Made by a program: the position numbers and the translations under genes
In this document: positions 44,007-55,346 of the stretch, piece after piece
Position numbering within the stretch: position 1 is the first letter of the stretch
Layout: the number at the start of each line of letters is the position of its first letter
The notes under the pieces: generated by a model
Databases searched by the model: none
What the model was told of the DNA's origin: nothing
The model's input: the letters and a program-made list of their open reading frames with translations, nothing else
Origin: Christensenellaceae bacterium Phil7
GTDB taxonomy: Bacteria; Bacillota; Clostridia; Christensenellales; CAG-138
Length of the DNA stretch: 64,000 nucleotides
Reading direction: 5' to 3'
Assembly: GCA_001940845.1 (NCBI GenBank)
Contig: MSGV01000017.1
Location: forward strand, 42,767-106,766

Positions 44007-45727
44007 GAAAGGCATTGGAAAAACTCAGGAATCGGGTGATTACCTGGGATACCGTAAAGCTGATAGGGATAGTATGCCTGCTGGCCATATTCTGCATCTT
44101 CCTGGTCGGTCCGCTCATCCTTCTGTTCGTCAAAGCATTTCAGGATGGCTCGGGAGCATTCTGCGGGCTTGCTCAGTTCAGGAAGTATCTTTCTTCGGCG
44201 AATATGCTTTCTTCGCTCGGCCATACCATCTATATTTCGCTTACTGCAACGCTCATTTCCGTATCCGCCGCATTCGCTATGGCATACTCGCTGAGCAGAC
44301 GCAGCGTTCCATGCAAAAAATTCTTTCAGTTCATATCGAGGCTGCCGATGTATGCGCCAACGATGCTGCTTGGAATGTCGCTCATATATCTCTTTGGGAA
44401 TAAGGGAATATTGACCGGGCTTGGTCTAAAAATCCCGCTTTACGGCAAGGTTGGCATAATCATAGCGGAATCCATATTCTGCTTTCCCGTCGCCCTCATG
44501 ATCCTTATGGTCGCATTTTCCTCCGCAGATAATCGGCTCTATGAGGCTGCCGATGTGTTGCATGCCACGCCGTTTCGCAAGCTCATTACCATCACTCTGC
44601 CCAGCATAAAATATGGCCTTATCAATGCAGTATTCGTCTGTTTTACATATAGCTTTACAGACTTCGGCGCTCCCAGCGTCGTAGGCGGGAATTACAACGT
44701 CCTGGCCACAGATATCTACAAGCAGGTTATTGGGCAGCAAAATTTCAATATGGGAGCCGTTGTGGGCATAATAATGATGCTGCCTACTGTCTTATCATTT
44801 TTTGTAGATCGGTTTACAAGCAAGCGGCAGACGGGAGCCATTTCCTCGCGATCAATACCCTATCGTATAGTTCCGAATAAGAGGGCTGATATCATAGCCA
44901 CATGTTTTTGCGTACTTGTTACGCTATTCATGATTGGCTTCTTCGGCGTATCGCTCTTTGGCTCGCTTGTGACCTTCTGGCCCTACAACCTCAAACTCAC
45001 CCTTTCACACTATGATTTTTCCCTGATAAGCGCAAGCGGAGGTGTGGAGACGATTTTCCGATCCATAAAGGTATCTGCTCTGGCAGCCATCATCGGCACA
45101 ATAATTGCATTTATGGCAGCATACTTTGTGGAAAAGACGCAAAAATTCAAGCTGTTGAGAAGGATAATATATGCCCTTGCCATATCTCCAAACGCCATCC
45201 CCGGCACCGTCATAGGATTGGCATACATATTCTTCTTCAATCCCAAGACCTTCCCGCTATTCGGCACCGGCTATCAGATCAATAACTCCTTTTATTTCCT
45301 TTATAACACGGTAGCACTTCTGGTATGCGTCAATATAACGCATTATTTTTCAGTTCCATTCATAACTGCGTCAACAGCGCTGAAGCGATTGGATAATGAA
45401 TTTGAATCGGTATCGGATTCGCTGAAGGTTCCATTTTACAGGACGCTTGCCCGGATAACTCTGCCGCTTTCCATGCAGGCAATATTGGAGATTGCGGTAT
45501 ATTTCTTCATGAATTCGATGGTCACCGTATCAGCCGTCATATTCCTCTGCACATCCATCACCCAGCTTGCCAGCGTCGTCGTGGTAAATGTCCAGGGGGC
45601 GGGCAACGATGCTGCCGCAGCAGCAATCTGCATGGTCATTCTCGCTATAAACCTTATAGTCAGAATTCTCTATGAAATAATCAATAAACCGATCTCCAGA
45701 AAAACCGATGCCTGGATGAAAAGGTAA
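44003..45727 (+). CDS. 2-Aminoethylphosphonate ABC transporter permease, fused double unit
   Basis: 574 residues with about twelve TM helices and two BPD_transp_1 permease halves, each with an EAA-type loop ('EAADVLHATPFRKLITITLP' and 'SVSDSLKVPFYRTLARITLP'). This fused form matches the PhnU/FbpB type, so no second permease is needed. The true start is the ATG overlapping the ATPase stop; upstream in-frame ATGs lie within the ATPase gene. Confidence 0.9.
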   Translation: MRKALEKLRNRVITWDTVKLIGIVCLLAIFCIFLVGPLILLFVKAFQDGSGAFCGLAQFRKYLSSANMLSSLGHTIYISLTATLISVSAAFAMAYSLSRRSVPCKKFFQFISRLPMYAPTMLLGMSLIYLFGNKGILTGLGLKIPLYGKVGIIIAESIFCFPVALMILMVAFSSADNRLYEAADVLHATPFRKLITITLPSIKYGLINAVFVCFTYSFTDFGAPSVVGGNYNVLATDIYKQVIGQQNFNMGAVVGIIMMLPTVLSFFVDRFTSKRQTGAISSRSIPYRIVPNKRADIIATCFCVLVTLFMIGFFGVSLFGSLVTFWPYNLKLTLSHYDFSLISASGGVETIFRSIKVSALAAIIGTIIAFMAAYFVEKTQKFKLLRRIIYALAISPNAIPGTVIGLAYIFFFNPKTFPLFGTGYQINNSFYFLYNTVALLVCVNITHYFSVPFITASTALKRLDNEFESVSDSLKVPFYRTLARITLPLSMQAILEIAVYFFMNSMVTVSAVIFLCTSITQLASVVVVNVQGAGNDAAAAAICMVILAINLIVRILYEIINKPISRKTDAWMKR

Positions 45728-45742
45728 AGAAAGGATATATTT

Positions 45743-47614
45743 ATGATAAAAAACAGGATAGAGGCCGTCATCTTTGATTGGGCGGGTACCACTATCGATT
45801 ATGGCTGCTTCGCTCCGCTATGCGGATTTATAGAAGGCTTCAAATCAAAAAATGTGGAGATAACGCTTGAGGAAGCACGCAAACCCATGGGAATGCTCAA
45901 AATCGACCATGTGCGTGCAATTTCCGCCATGCCAAGAATCCAACATGAGTTCATGAAGCAAAACTCTCGTGATATATGCGAGGCCGACATACAGGATATC
46001 TACCACCGCTTCGAAAGTACGCTTACCGATAATCTGCTCTGCTATACCGATATCAAGCCCAAAGTCATTGAAACGGTGGCTCTGCTCAGAGAGGCCGGCA
46101 TAAAGATCGGTTCCACCTCAGGCTATACTCGGGCAATGATGGAGCAGATCGCCGATAAAGTTGCCGAAAATGGATACCAGCCCGATACATGCGTTTGCGC
46201 AGATGAAGTCCCAAAGGGCAGACCCCATCCATATATGATGTGGAAAAATATGGCCGAGCTCGGCATTAGCGATCCGCGCCATGTGATAAAGGTCGGCGAT
46301 ACGGTTTCCGATATAAAGGAGGGCTTATCCGCCAATACATGGTCGGTCGGAGTGATTATGGGCTCAAGCGAGCTGGGGCTCACAGAGCAGCAGGTGCAGC
46401 AGCTCTCCGATGAACAGCTCGGATCGGAAATACGCCGAGTCAGATCTGCCTTCTATGCGGCCGGAGCCGATTACATCATCATGGATATGGGGGAATTGCC
46501 CCGCGTTATTGAAAAAATTGAGGAAAGGCTTGCTCAGCAGGAAGCGCATAAGCTTTTAACCCCCGGACCTCTCACCACAAGACAAAGCGTCAAGCATGCC
46601 ATGCTGGCCGACCACTGCACATGGGATGAGGATTATAAAGCGATCACCCGCAGCGTACTCAGGGATATAACCGAAATCAGTGCCAATACGGACGATTTTG
46701 CCGCAGTGCTGCTTCAGGGCAGCGGATCATATGCCGTTGAAGCCATGATCCAATGCTTCTGCCGGGATGATGAAAAGCTTCTGATCATCGAAAACGGTGC
46801 ATATGGCAAGCGCATGATCAAGCAGGCAGAACTTGCCGGGAAATGCTTCGTCACAATGTCTTTCGATATGTGCACTGCAATTGATGTGAATGCGGTTGAA
46901 GCCCGGCTGATTTCCGAGCCCGATATACGAGCCGTCATGTTTGTCCATAGCGAGACGACGAGCGGACTTATCAATCCGATAAGAGAGCTGTCCACTCTGG
47001 CGCATTCCCTTGGAAAACTGGTTCTTGTCGATGCCATGTCCAGCTTTGCGGCATATGAGATAGATATGGAAAAGTGGGGTATAGATGCGCTGGCAGCCAG
47101 CGCAAATAAATGCCTTGAAGGGCTGCCCGGGCTTTCATTCGTAGTCGCACGCAAGGAGCTGCTGGAGATGGAGAGCAGTTCAAAATCGCTCTGCCTGGAT
47201 CTTCACGATCAATATCTTGGCTTATATGAGGGCGGTGGAAAATTCCGCTTCACCTCTCCCACAAATATACTGCTGGCGCTTCGTCAGGCATTGGATGACT
47301 ACCGTATGGAGGGCGGTCTGACCGCACGTTCCGCACGATATCATTGCAATCATGAGGCATTGATGAAGGGCATGGGCGCACTTGGAATAAGGTCTCTCGT
47401 TCCTGAAATCTGGCAATCCGATATCATAACCACATTCGAACTGGGAGCGCTCAATTTTGAGACGATGTATGGGTACTTGAAATCGCACGGATTCGTGATA
47501 TACCCCGGCAAGCTGACCGACATTCCATCCTTCAGGATCGGCACCATCGGAGATATCTTCCCAAACGATATTGAAAAGCTTTGTGAAACGCTCCGCGACT
47601 ATATGAAAGGCTGA
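45743..47614 (+). CDS. phnXW: Fused phosphonoacetaldehyde hydrolase (PhnX) - AEP:pyruvate transaminase (PhnW)
   Basis: 623 residues. Residues 1-265 are PhnX, a HAD hydrolase: nucleophile D12 in 'FDWAGTTIDYG', and K53 in 'GMLKIDH' is the Schiff-base Lys at the same number as in B. cereus PhnX. Residues from about 269 are PhnW, a fold-type I PLP enzyme: 'LLTPGPLTTRQSVK', 'LLQGSGSYAVEAMIQ', 'VDAMSSFAAYEID' and PLP Lys K456 in 'ANKCLEGLPG'. PhnW makes phosphonoacetaldehyde from 2-AEP and PhnX cleaves it to acetaldehyde and phosphate, so the fusion may channel a reactive aldehyde. Confidence 0.93.
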   Translation: MIKNRIEAVIFDWAGTTIDYGCFAPLCGFIEGFKSKNVEITLEEARKPMGMLKIDHVRAISAMPRIQHEFMKQNSRDICEADIQDIYHRFESTLTDNLLCYTDIKPKVIETVALLREAGIKIGSTSGYTRAMMEQIADKVAENGYQPDTCVCADEVPKGRPHPYMMWKNMAELGISDPRHVIKVGDTVSDIKEGLSANTWSVGVIMGSSELGLTEQQVQQLSDEQLGSEIRRVRSAFYAAGADYIIMDMGELPRVIEKIEERLAQQEAHKLLTPGPLTTRQSVKHAMLADHCTWDEDYKAITRSVLRDITEISANTDDFAAVLLQGSGSYAVEAMIQCFCRDDEKLLIIENGAYGKRMIKQAELAGKCFVTMSFDMCTAIDVNAVEARLISEPDIRAVMFVHSETTSGLINPIRELSTLAHSLGKLVLVDAMSSFAAYEIDMEKWGIDALAASANKCLEGLPGLSFVVARKELLEMESSSKSLCLDLHDQYLGLYEGGGKFRFTSPTNILLALRQALDDYRMEGGLTARSARYHCNHEALMKGMGALGIRSLVPEIWQSDIITTFELGALNFETMYGYLKSHGFVIYPGKLTDIPSFRIGTIGDIFPNDIEKLCETLRDYMKG

Positions 47615-47619
47615 ACTGC

Positions 47620-48375
47620 GTGAAAATAAAGGGAATATTATTCGATAAGGATGATACACTGATCGATCTTCAAGCCTTCTGCCGACTTCCATGCGAGCAA
47701 ACGATCAGGCATATGCTGGAGTTAATCGGGCTTTCCGATGATGCCGAACTCTGCACTGAGCTGGTATATGCAGCCGGTTTTACCAAGACCGGCATTGTAC
47801 GCGGCGGACCCGTGCAGGCCGGCACCAATGCCGATATCGTGAATGCCTGGCTTAAAGTGCTGGCTAACAGAAATTTCAGCATTCCGGAAGGTTTTGATAA
47901 GGAGCTGAAATCATTGCTCGGCAGGAATTTCATAGAGTATGGCTGCATTCGATCATTTTGTGAGCTAGAAAGCGTTTTGAATGAACTGCTTGATGCGGGG
48001 CTGTATCTCGGCATTGCAACATCGGATGATAGCGAAGCGACCATGCATTGCCTGCGTTCGCTTGGAATCGAGCAATATTTCAAATGCATACTTACTGCGG
48101 ATATGGTTGAGCATTCCAAACCCGCAGGAGATATGATGGACGCCTTTGTCAGTGCCTGCGGGCTGCTTCCGCAGGAAGTGCTTGTCGTAGGGGATTCCGA
48201 AAACGATATGCGCTTTGCCAAAGCAAATGGTGCATATGGGTTTTTATTCGATCCTCGAAGCACATCCATAGAGCATACATGTGCCGATGGCATCATACGC
48301 GATCTGAATGAGCTTCATAAGCTCATCTCAGCTATTGATTTTCCAAACGGGTGTGAAAAATCATGCAGAGCTTAG
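47620..48375 (+). CDS. HAD-family phosphatase
   Basis: 251 residues. Motif I 'LFDKDDTLID' with D9/D11, motif II 'IATSDD', and the C-terminal 'VVGDSENDMRFAKANGA' motif IV. Gph-like cap. GTG start, 5 bp after phnXW, so part of the phosphonate operon. Substrate unknown; a phosphorylated pathway by-product is one possibility. Confidence 0.85.
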   Translation: MKIKGILFDKDDTLIDLQAFCRLPCEQTIRHMLELIGLSDDAELCTELVYAAGFTKTGIVRGGPVQAGTNADIVNAWLKVLANRNFSIPEGFDKELKSLLGRNFIEYGCIRSFCELESVLNELLDAGLYLGIATSDDSEATMHCLRSLGIEQYFKCILTADMVEHSKPAGDMMDAFVSACGLLPQEVLVVGDSENDMRFAKANGAYGFLFDPRSTSIEHTCADGIIRDLNELHKLISAIDFPNGCEKSCRA

Positions 48376-49226
48376 GGCTGATCCTTCTTTCAGCAGTATT
48401 TCATTGTGCATGGAATATCCTTGCAAAAAAAGCAGTCGATAAGATCACCTTTCTGTGGCTTCAGCTCGTCTTTGCCGTATTGCTCCTAGCCGTCCCGGTG
48501 CTTTGCATCCTTCCGCTGCCGGATGCAAAAGCAATCCCATTCTTTTTGCTTTCGGGCGGGCTTCAAAGTGCATACTATATTTTGCTCGCAAAGAGCTATT
48601 CGGCGGGAGATCTATCGATCGTATATCCGATCATGCGCGGCTCCGCTCCGCTTTTCGTCTGCCTGATATCCCTGATATTTTCGCTCGAGCGGATTACTCC
48701 TTCGATCATTTTTGCAATCGCCGTTATCGTGACCGGACTTTACATCATAAACCTCGAGAAAATCGATAGTAAGCATCTGCTCGCGCCCATTCGGGCGATA
48801 GTTCATGATCCACCCACAAGGCTCTCGCTCATAAACGGTCTCATAATCGCACTCTACACCATATCCGATGGTCAGGCCGTCAGGTATTCCTCCCCATTAT
48901 GGATATATCTGATCATTTCGGTGATCCCGGCCATCGCTATGCTTCCGATTGTATTAAAGCGAAGTAAGCTCAAAGAGGAGCTGGCACGCAATAAAATTCG
49001 AATTTCTGCCGTTTCAGTGCTCACATTCCTTGCATATCTTCTGGTGCTCATCGCAATGCGCCAAAGCAGTGCCAGCTATGTATCGGCATCGCGTGAAATT
49101 TCGATTGTGTTTATGGCGATCTATTCAACCATCATATTGCATGAAAAGCACCGGCTTCCAAAGATTCTCGGGGCTGCAATCACGTTTTCCGGCATAATCA
49201 TGCTATCCATCTTCCGAAGCCTGTAG
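48363..49226 (+). CDS. EamA/DMT-family membrane transporter
   Basis: 287 residues, about ten TM helices in two EamA halves ('SAVFHCAWNILAKKAVDK' at the start; 'SREISIVFMAIYSTIILHEK' at the end, the typical second-half block). It overlaps the HAD gene by 13 bp and is last in the phosphonate operon. Direction and substrate unknown; it might move AEP-derived products or related amines. Confidence 0.85.
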   Translation: MQSLGLILLSAVFHCAWNILAKKAVDKITFLWLQLVFAVLLLAVPVLCILPLPDAKAIPFFLLSGGLQSAYYILLAKSYSAGDLSIVYPIMRGSAPLFVCLISLIFSLERITPSIIFAIAVIVTGLYIINLEKIDSKHLLAPIRAIVHDPPTRLSLINGLIIALYTISDGQAVRYSSPLWIYLIISVIPAIAMLPIVLKRSKLKEELARNKIRISAVSVLTFLAYLLVLIAMRQSSASYVSASREISIVFMAIYSTIILHEKHRLPKILGAAITFSGIIMLSIFRSL

Positions 49227-49247
49227 GCTTCATACATGTATATCTCC

Positions 49248-49293
49248 GATAAGAGCATCGGCTGCAATCCTTCACTCGGCCGATGCTCTTATC
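49248..49293. terminator. Bidirectional terminator
   Basis: GATAAGAGCATCGG / CCGATGCTCTTATC, 14-bp perfect stem between convergent genes. Confidence 0.85.
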
Positions 49294-49320
49294 ATATATT
49301 GCTTGTCCCGGCGCCCATCC

Positions 49321-50010
49321 CTATTTACTATTCAGTATTCTTCCATCCGCAGATATGGTTACGATCCTGCATGGAATGGATTTTCCGCTTGCATTCAAAG
49401 CCCTTTTGACAGCATTTTCAATGCCTCCGCAGCAGGGAACCTCCATGCGCGCGACCATGATGCTCTTAATATCGTTGTTTACAAGGATCGCCGTAAGCTT
49501 TTCCGCATAATCACACTCATCCAGCTTTGGGCAGCCGATCAGGGTGATATGTTCCCGAATGAAATCATTATGGAAATTTCCATATGCATATGCGGTGCAA
49601 TCCGCTGCCACCAAAAGCTTTGCCCCATTGAAATACGGCGCATTTATGGGCACGAGCTTTATCTGAACCGGCCATTGGGATAACCTTCCCACTGCCGCAC
49701 CTTCCAATGAAGCTCTCTTTATAGATCTGGACTGCGTTCCCGGGCAGCCGCAGGGCAGCTTCTGCTTGGCAGGCCTCGCCTTGGATGCCAGCACGGCAGC
49801 TTCATCGTAAGCAGGCGCTTCCCTTTCCTCAAAGGTTATCGCGCCCGTAGGACAAGCGGGAAGGCAATCCCCAAGTCCATCGCAATAGTCCTCCCGGGCG
49901 AGTCTGGCTCTTCCATCTGCCATTTCAATCGCACCCTCATGGCATGCAGCGGCACATGCACCGCAGCCATTGCATTTTTCTTGATCGATCCTTATGATTT
50001 TTCTTATCAT
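49321..50010 (-). CDS. 4Fe-4S dicluster ferredoxin-type protein
   Basis: 229 residues. An N-terminal 2[4Fe-4S] module has 'CNGCGACAAACHEGA' and 'CDGLGDCLPACPTGA'. Then comes 'CGCPGTQ' and a C-terminal domain with conserved cysteines ('AADCTAYAYG', 'GCPKLDECDY', 'VPCCGG'). It resembles the ferredoxin partner often found with Crp/Fnr regulators and hybrid-cluster protein genes. Divergent from the Crp/Fnr gene. ATG 50010 follows AAAGGAAG. Confidence 0.85.
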   Translation of the reverse strand: MIRKIIRIDQEKCNGCGACAAACHEGAIEMADGRARLAREDYCDGLGDCLPACPTGAITFEEREAPAYDEAAVLASKARPAKQKLPCGCPGTQSRSIKRASLEGAAVGRLSQWPVQIKLVPINAPYFNGAKLLVAADCTAYAYGNFHNDFIREHITLIGCPKLDECDYAEKLTAILVNNDIKSIMVARMEVPCCGGIENAVKRALNASGKSIPCRIVTISADGRILNSK

Positions 50011-50078
50011 TTTCCATCTTCCTTTCAATTATGAAAATATCACAATACAGGGCTATATTCACGCTGTCTCGCATGATA

Positions 50079-50129
50079 TTGACTTTACGGCTGTATCATA
50101 CTACAATATAAACAACAGGTATGTTGTTT
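50079..50129 (+). promoter_or_regulatory. Promoter and operator of the Crp/Fnr gene
   Basis: TTGACT (50079-50084), 17 bp, TACAAT (50102-50107). The inverted repeat AAACAAC-N6-GTTGTTT (50110-50129) lies over the predicted start point, a good autorepression site. Confidence 0.7.
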
Positions 50130-50148
50130 TTGCAACGAAAGGAGTTTT

Positions 50149-50808
50149 ATGAGAAGATTTATACCGATTCTGAAGCATACGATGCTTTTCAGAGGAATTA
50201 AGGAAGAAGAGATAGCATCCATGCTGAATTGTCTGAATGCGAGGCTGCAAACCTATCGAAGGGGCGAATTCATATTCCGGCAGGGCGAGCATATCAGCGA
50301 TATACCACTGCTGGTGAGCGGAAAGCTGCATATTCAGCGGAACGATCATTGGGGAAACAGCAATATCATAAATGTGATCGATTTCGGTGAGATGTTTGGA
50401 GAGGCATATGCTGCCCCCGGCAGCGGAGCTATTTTAAATGATGTCATTGCGGTGGAGGATAGCGCAATCATCCTGCTTGATGCCCGCAGGGTCATAACAA
50501 GCTGCTCATCTGCCTGCAAATTTCATTCGTTGGTCATCCAAAATCTTTTTTTCGCCATATCTGAAAAAAATAGAAAACTCGTGCAGAAGCTCGGCCATAT
50601 GTCCAACCGATCCACACGAGAAAAGCTGATGTCCTATTTATCTGAGGAATCCAATCGACAAAACAGCACAACCTTCTGCATTCCTTTCAATCGGCAGCAG
50701 CTTGCAGACTTTCTTTCCGTCGATCGAAGCGCCATGTCCCATGAGCTGTGTAAAATGCGCGATGATGGACTGCTGACATTTGAAAGAAACAGATTCACCC
50801 TGATCTGA
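50149..50808 (+). CDS. Crp/Fnr-family transcriptional regulator
   Basis: 219 residues. cNMP-binding-like beta-roll (about 10-130; 'YRRGEFIFRQGEHISDIPLLVSGKLHI') and a C-terminal winged HTH ('FNRQQLADFLSVDRSAMSHELCKMRDDGLLTF'). It has no N-terminal Cys cluster for an Fe-S centre, so it is not a classical FNR. By context it probably controls the divergent ferredoxin in response to redox or NO-type stress. SD AAAGGAG. Confidence 0.88.
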   Translation: MRRFIPILKHTMLFRGIKEEEIASMLNCLNARLQTYRRGEFIFRQGEHISDIPLLVSGKLHIQRNDHWGNSNIINVIDFGEMFGEAYAAPGSGAILNDVIAVEDSAIILLDARRVITSCSSACKFHSLVIQNLFFAISEKNRKLVQKLGHMSNRSTREKLMSYLSEESNRQNSTTFCIPFNRQQLADFLSVDRSAMSHELCKMRDDGLLTFERNRFTLI

Positions 50809-50821
50809 TGCTTTAATTCAA

Positions 50822-50850
50822 AACCGCAGCGGATATCATCCGCCACGGTT
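50822..50850. terminator. Bidirectional hairpin after the Crp/Fnr gene
   Basis: AACCG-CA-GCGGAT-ATC-ATCCGC-CA-CGGTT, compact stem with a small internal loop. Confidence 0.65.
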
Positions 50851-50887
50851 CCTAAATTTATAAAATTCAATGGGTGATGAGCTGAAC

Positions 50888-51703
50888 TCAATACGGTTGT
50901 ATATCGATATCAGGGACAATCGGACTGTCATGCCCCTCGAGCTCAATATTGACCCCATATTCCAGAGCCATCCGTTCAGCGATATCGCAGGCTCTATCGA
51001 AATCCCCTTTATTCTCCTCCAGGACTCCGATCGTCACACCGCCAAAGAAGTGGGATACCGGTCCCCATTTTATAACACTTATTCCCTCTCCCTCAAGCTC
51101 TGGAACGAGAACATCGTTGACGAGGTTATAGTTTTCTTCGAATGATCTTTCGACCTTTCTGTATATTATGTAATTTTCATACGCACTCAACCGATCGATC
51201 AGGGGCTGAGCCTCCGCTTCCCTGCCCTCGACTATGAGTATAACAAACTTAAACGGTTCCGTGGTTCCGTCGTCCATATGCGGGGCATCGACTCCATATT
51301 CACGATCATTCAGTATATATGAACCTCCGTAATATGCCGGTGCAGGTACATCCCGTATGCCCTCACTGCCAACCCAAAAGAAATCATACACCTGATCCCA
51401 AATTTCGCTCGCCATGGCTTGCCTGTTGGCGTGCTCTTCGAACTCGGTTTTAAACTCGGTCTCATCCATCGGATAAATATGCTCGGGATAGCTAAGGTTC
51501 TCAGCTATTACCTCCCTCTGCTCATCATCCGGCACGAACATGACCTCGTAATTGCTGCATTTGAGCATTATTGATTTCTCATTTTTTCTGGCAGATTCAG
51601 CCAAAACATTCGACCTCGCAGCACTATCGACCACGATCACTACCGCTGCCGCCATACAAATCGCCATGGTGCATATCAGCATAATTGTGAATTTCTTTTT
51701 CAT
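50888..51703 (-). CDS. Membrane-anchored protein of unknown function, paralogue 2
   Basis: 271 residues. N-terminal MKKKFTIMLICTMAICMAAAVVIVV is a signal anchor without a lipobox, then an extracellular domain. Blocks shared with the upstream neighbour: 'ARSNVLAESARKNEKSIML', 'FVILIVEGREAEAQPL', 'YRKVE', 'GVTIGVLEE' and 'DFDRACDIAERMALEYGV'. The ORF is open upstream to 51817, but AGGAGG before ATG 51703 and the shared MKKKF start define it. Family not recognised. Confidence 0.7.
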   Translation of the reverse strand: MKKKFTIMLICTMAICMAAAVVIVVDSAARSNVLAESARKNEKSIMLKCSNYEVMFVPDDEQREVIAENLSYPEHIYPMDETEFKTEFEEHANRQAMASEIWDQVYDFFWVGSEGIRDVPAPAYYGGSYILNDREYGVDAPHMDDGTTEPFKFVILIVEGREAEAQPLIDRLSAYENYIIYRKVERSFEENYNLVNDVLVPELEGEGISVIKWGPVSHFFGGVTIGVLEENKGDFDRACDIAERMALEYGVNIELEGHDSPIVPDIDIQPY

Positions 51704-51746
51704 GTTGCTAACCTCCTGATAAGCTTGCTGTGGTGATGAACCTAAC

Positions 51747-52544
51747 TCAATCCGGTCGTATATCGAGATCAACCTCGACCGGACCGTCCCATCCCTCGAG
51801 GTGAATAAGAACCCCATATTCCAGAGCTATCCGCTCAGCGATATCGCAGGCTCTATCGAAATCCTCTTCCAAAACTCCGATCGTCACACCGCCAAAGTGT
51901 ATGGAGTATGTAGATAATGGGGAAGCAAGTAAAACACTTATTCCCTCTCCCTCAAGCTCGGGAATAAGGATATCATTGATAAGATCCTCTCTTTCTTTGA
52001 CCGATTTTTCGACCTTCCTATATATTATGTAATCTTCGTACGCACTCAATCGATCGACCAGGGGCTGAGCCTCCGCTTCCCTGCCCTCCACTATGAGTAT
52101 AACAAATTTTAACTGTTCCATGGTTCCGTCACCTATATACGGGACATCGGCTCCATATTCACGTTCACTCAGTGGATATGAGCCTCCGTAATATGCGGAG
52201 CCAACCATAGGATCATCAAAGAAACCACACACCTGATCCCAAATTTCGCTCGCTATAGCACCCCTGTTGGAGCGCTCTTCAATCTCGGTTTTAATCTCGG
52301 TTTCAGTCATTGGATAAATGCTCTCGGGATGGCTAAGGTTCTCAGCTATTACCGCCCTCTGCCCATCATCCGGCACGAACATGACCTCGTAATTGCTGCG
52401 TTTGAGCATTATTGATTTCTCATTTTTTCTGGCAGATTCAGCCAAAACATTCGACCTCGCAGCACTATCGACCACGATCACTGCCGCTGCCGCCATACAA
52501 ATCGCAATGGTGCATATCAGCATAATTGTGAACTTCTTTTTCAT
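51747..52544 (-). CDS. Membrane-anchored protein of unknown function, paralogue 1
   Basis: 265 residues, closely similar along its length to the next gene; the first 90 residues are almost identical. Signal anchor about 4-26, then a soluble domain with a beta-alpha-beta look ('KFVILIVEGREAEAQPLVDRLSAYEDYIIYRKVE'). SD AAAGGAGG before ATG 52544. The pair is 43 bp apart and likely one transcript. No function can be assigned. Confidence 0.7.
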   Translation of the reverse strand: MKKKFTIMLICTIAICMAAAAVIVVDSAARSNVLAESARKNEKSIMLKRSNYEVMFVPDDGQRAVIAENLSHPESIYPMTETEIKTEIEERSNRGAIASEIWDQVCGFFDDPMVGSAYYGGSYPLSEREYGADVPYIGDGTMEQLKFVILIVEGREAEAQPLVDRLSAYEDYIIYRKVEKSVKEREDLINDILIPELEGEGISVLLASPLSTYSIHFGGVTIGVLEEDFDRACDIAERIALEYGVLIHLEGWDGPVEVDLDIRPD

Positions 52545-52749
52545 GTTTTTAACCTCCTTTTTAATAATGCTATTAAGATCCATTATGGATAAAGCATCCT
52601 TATCTTGTTTTCCCAATGTCCGCCAAGCGGCAGTGCCCCCGTATGACTATAATTGCCATCAGATCTAGTTAATTATATTGTCCAATCATAGGATACCATA
52701 TAATTCCTGATTATTCAATGAATTTGTCCTTCTTTTTTAAATATATTTA

Positions 52750-52779
52750 ATGCGTCTGCCGAAAATTCGACAGACGCAT
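52750..52779 (-). terminator. Terminator of the ATP synthase operon
   Basis: ATGCGTCTG / CAGACGCAT with an inner CGAA/TTCG pairing, then TAAATATATTT on the minus strand, 25 bp after atpC. Confidence 0.75.
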
Positions 52780-52803
52780 CCCTCCTATTTTGTAATTCAG
52801 TCC

Positions 52804-55324
<2,521 letters not shown>

Positions 55325-55346
<22 letters not shown>

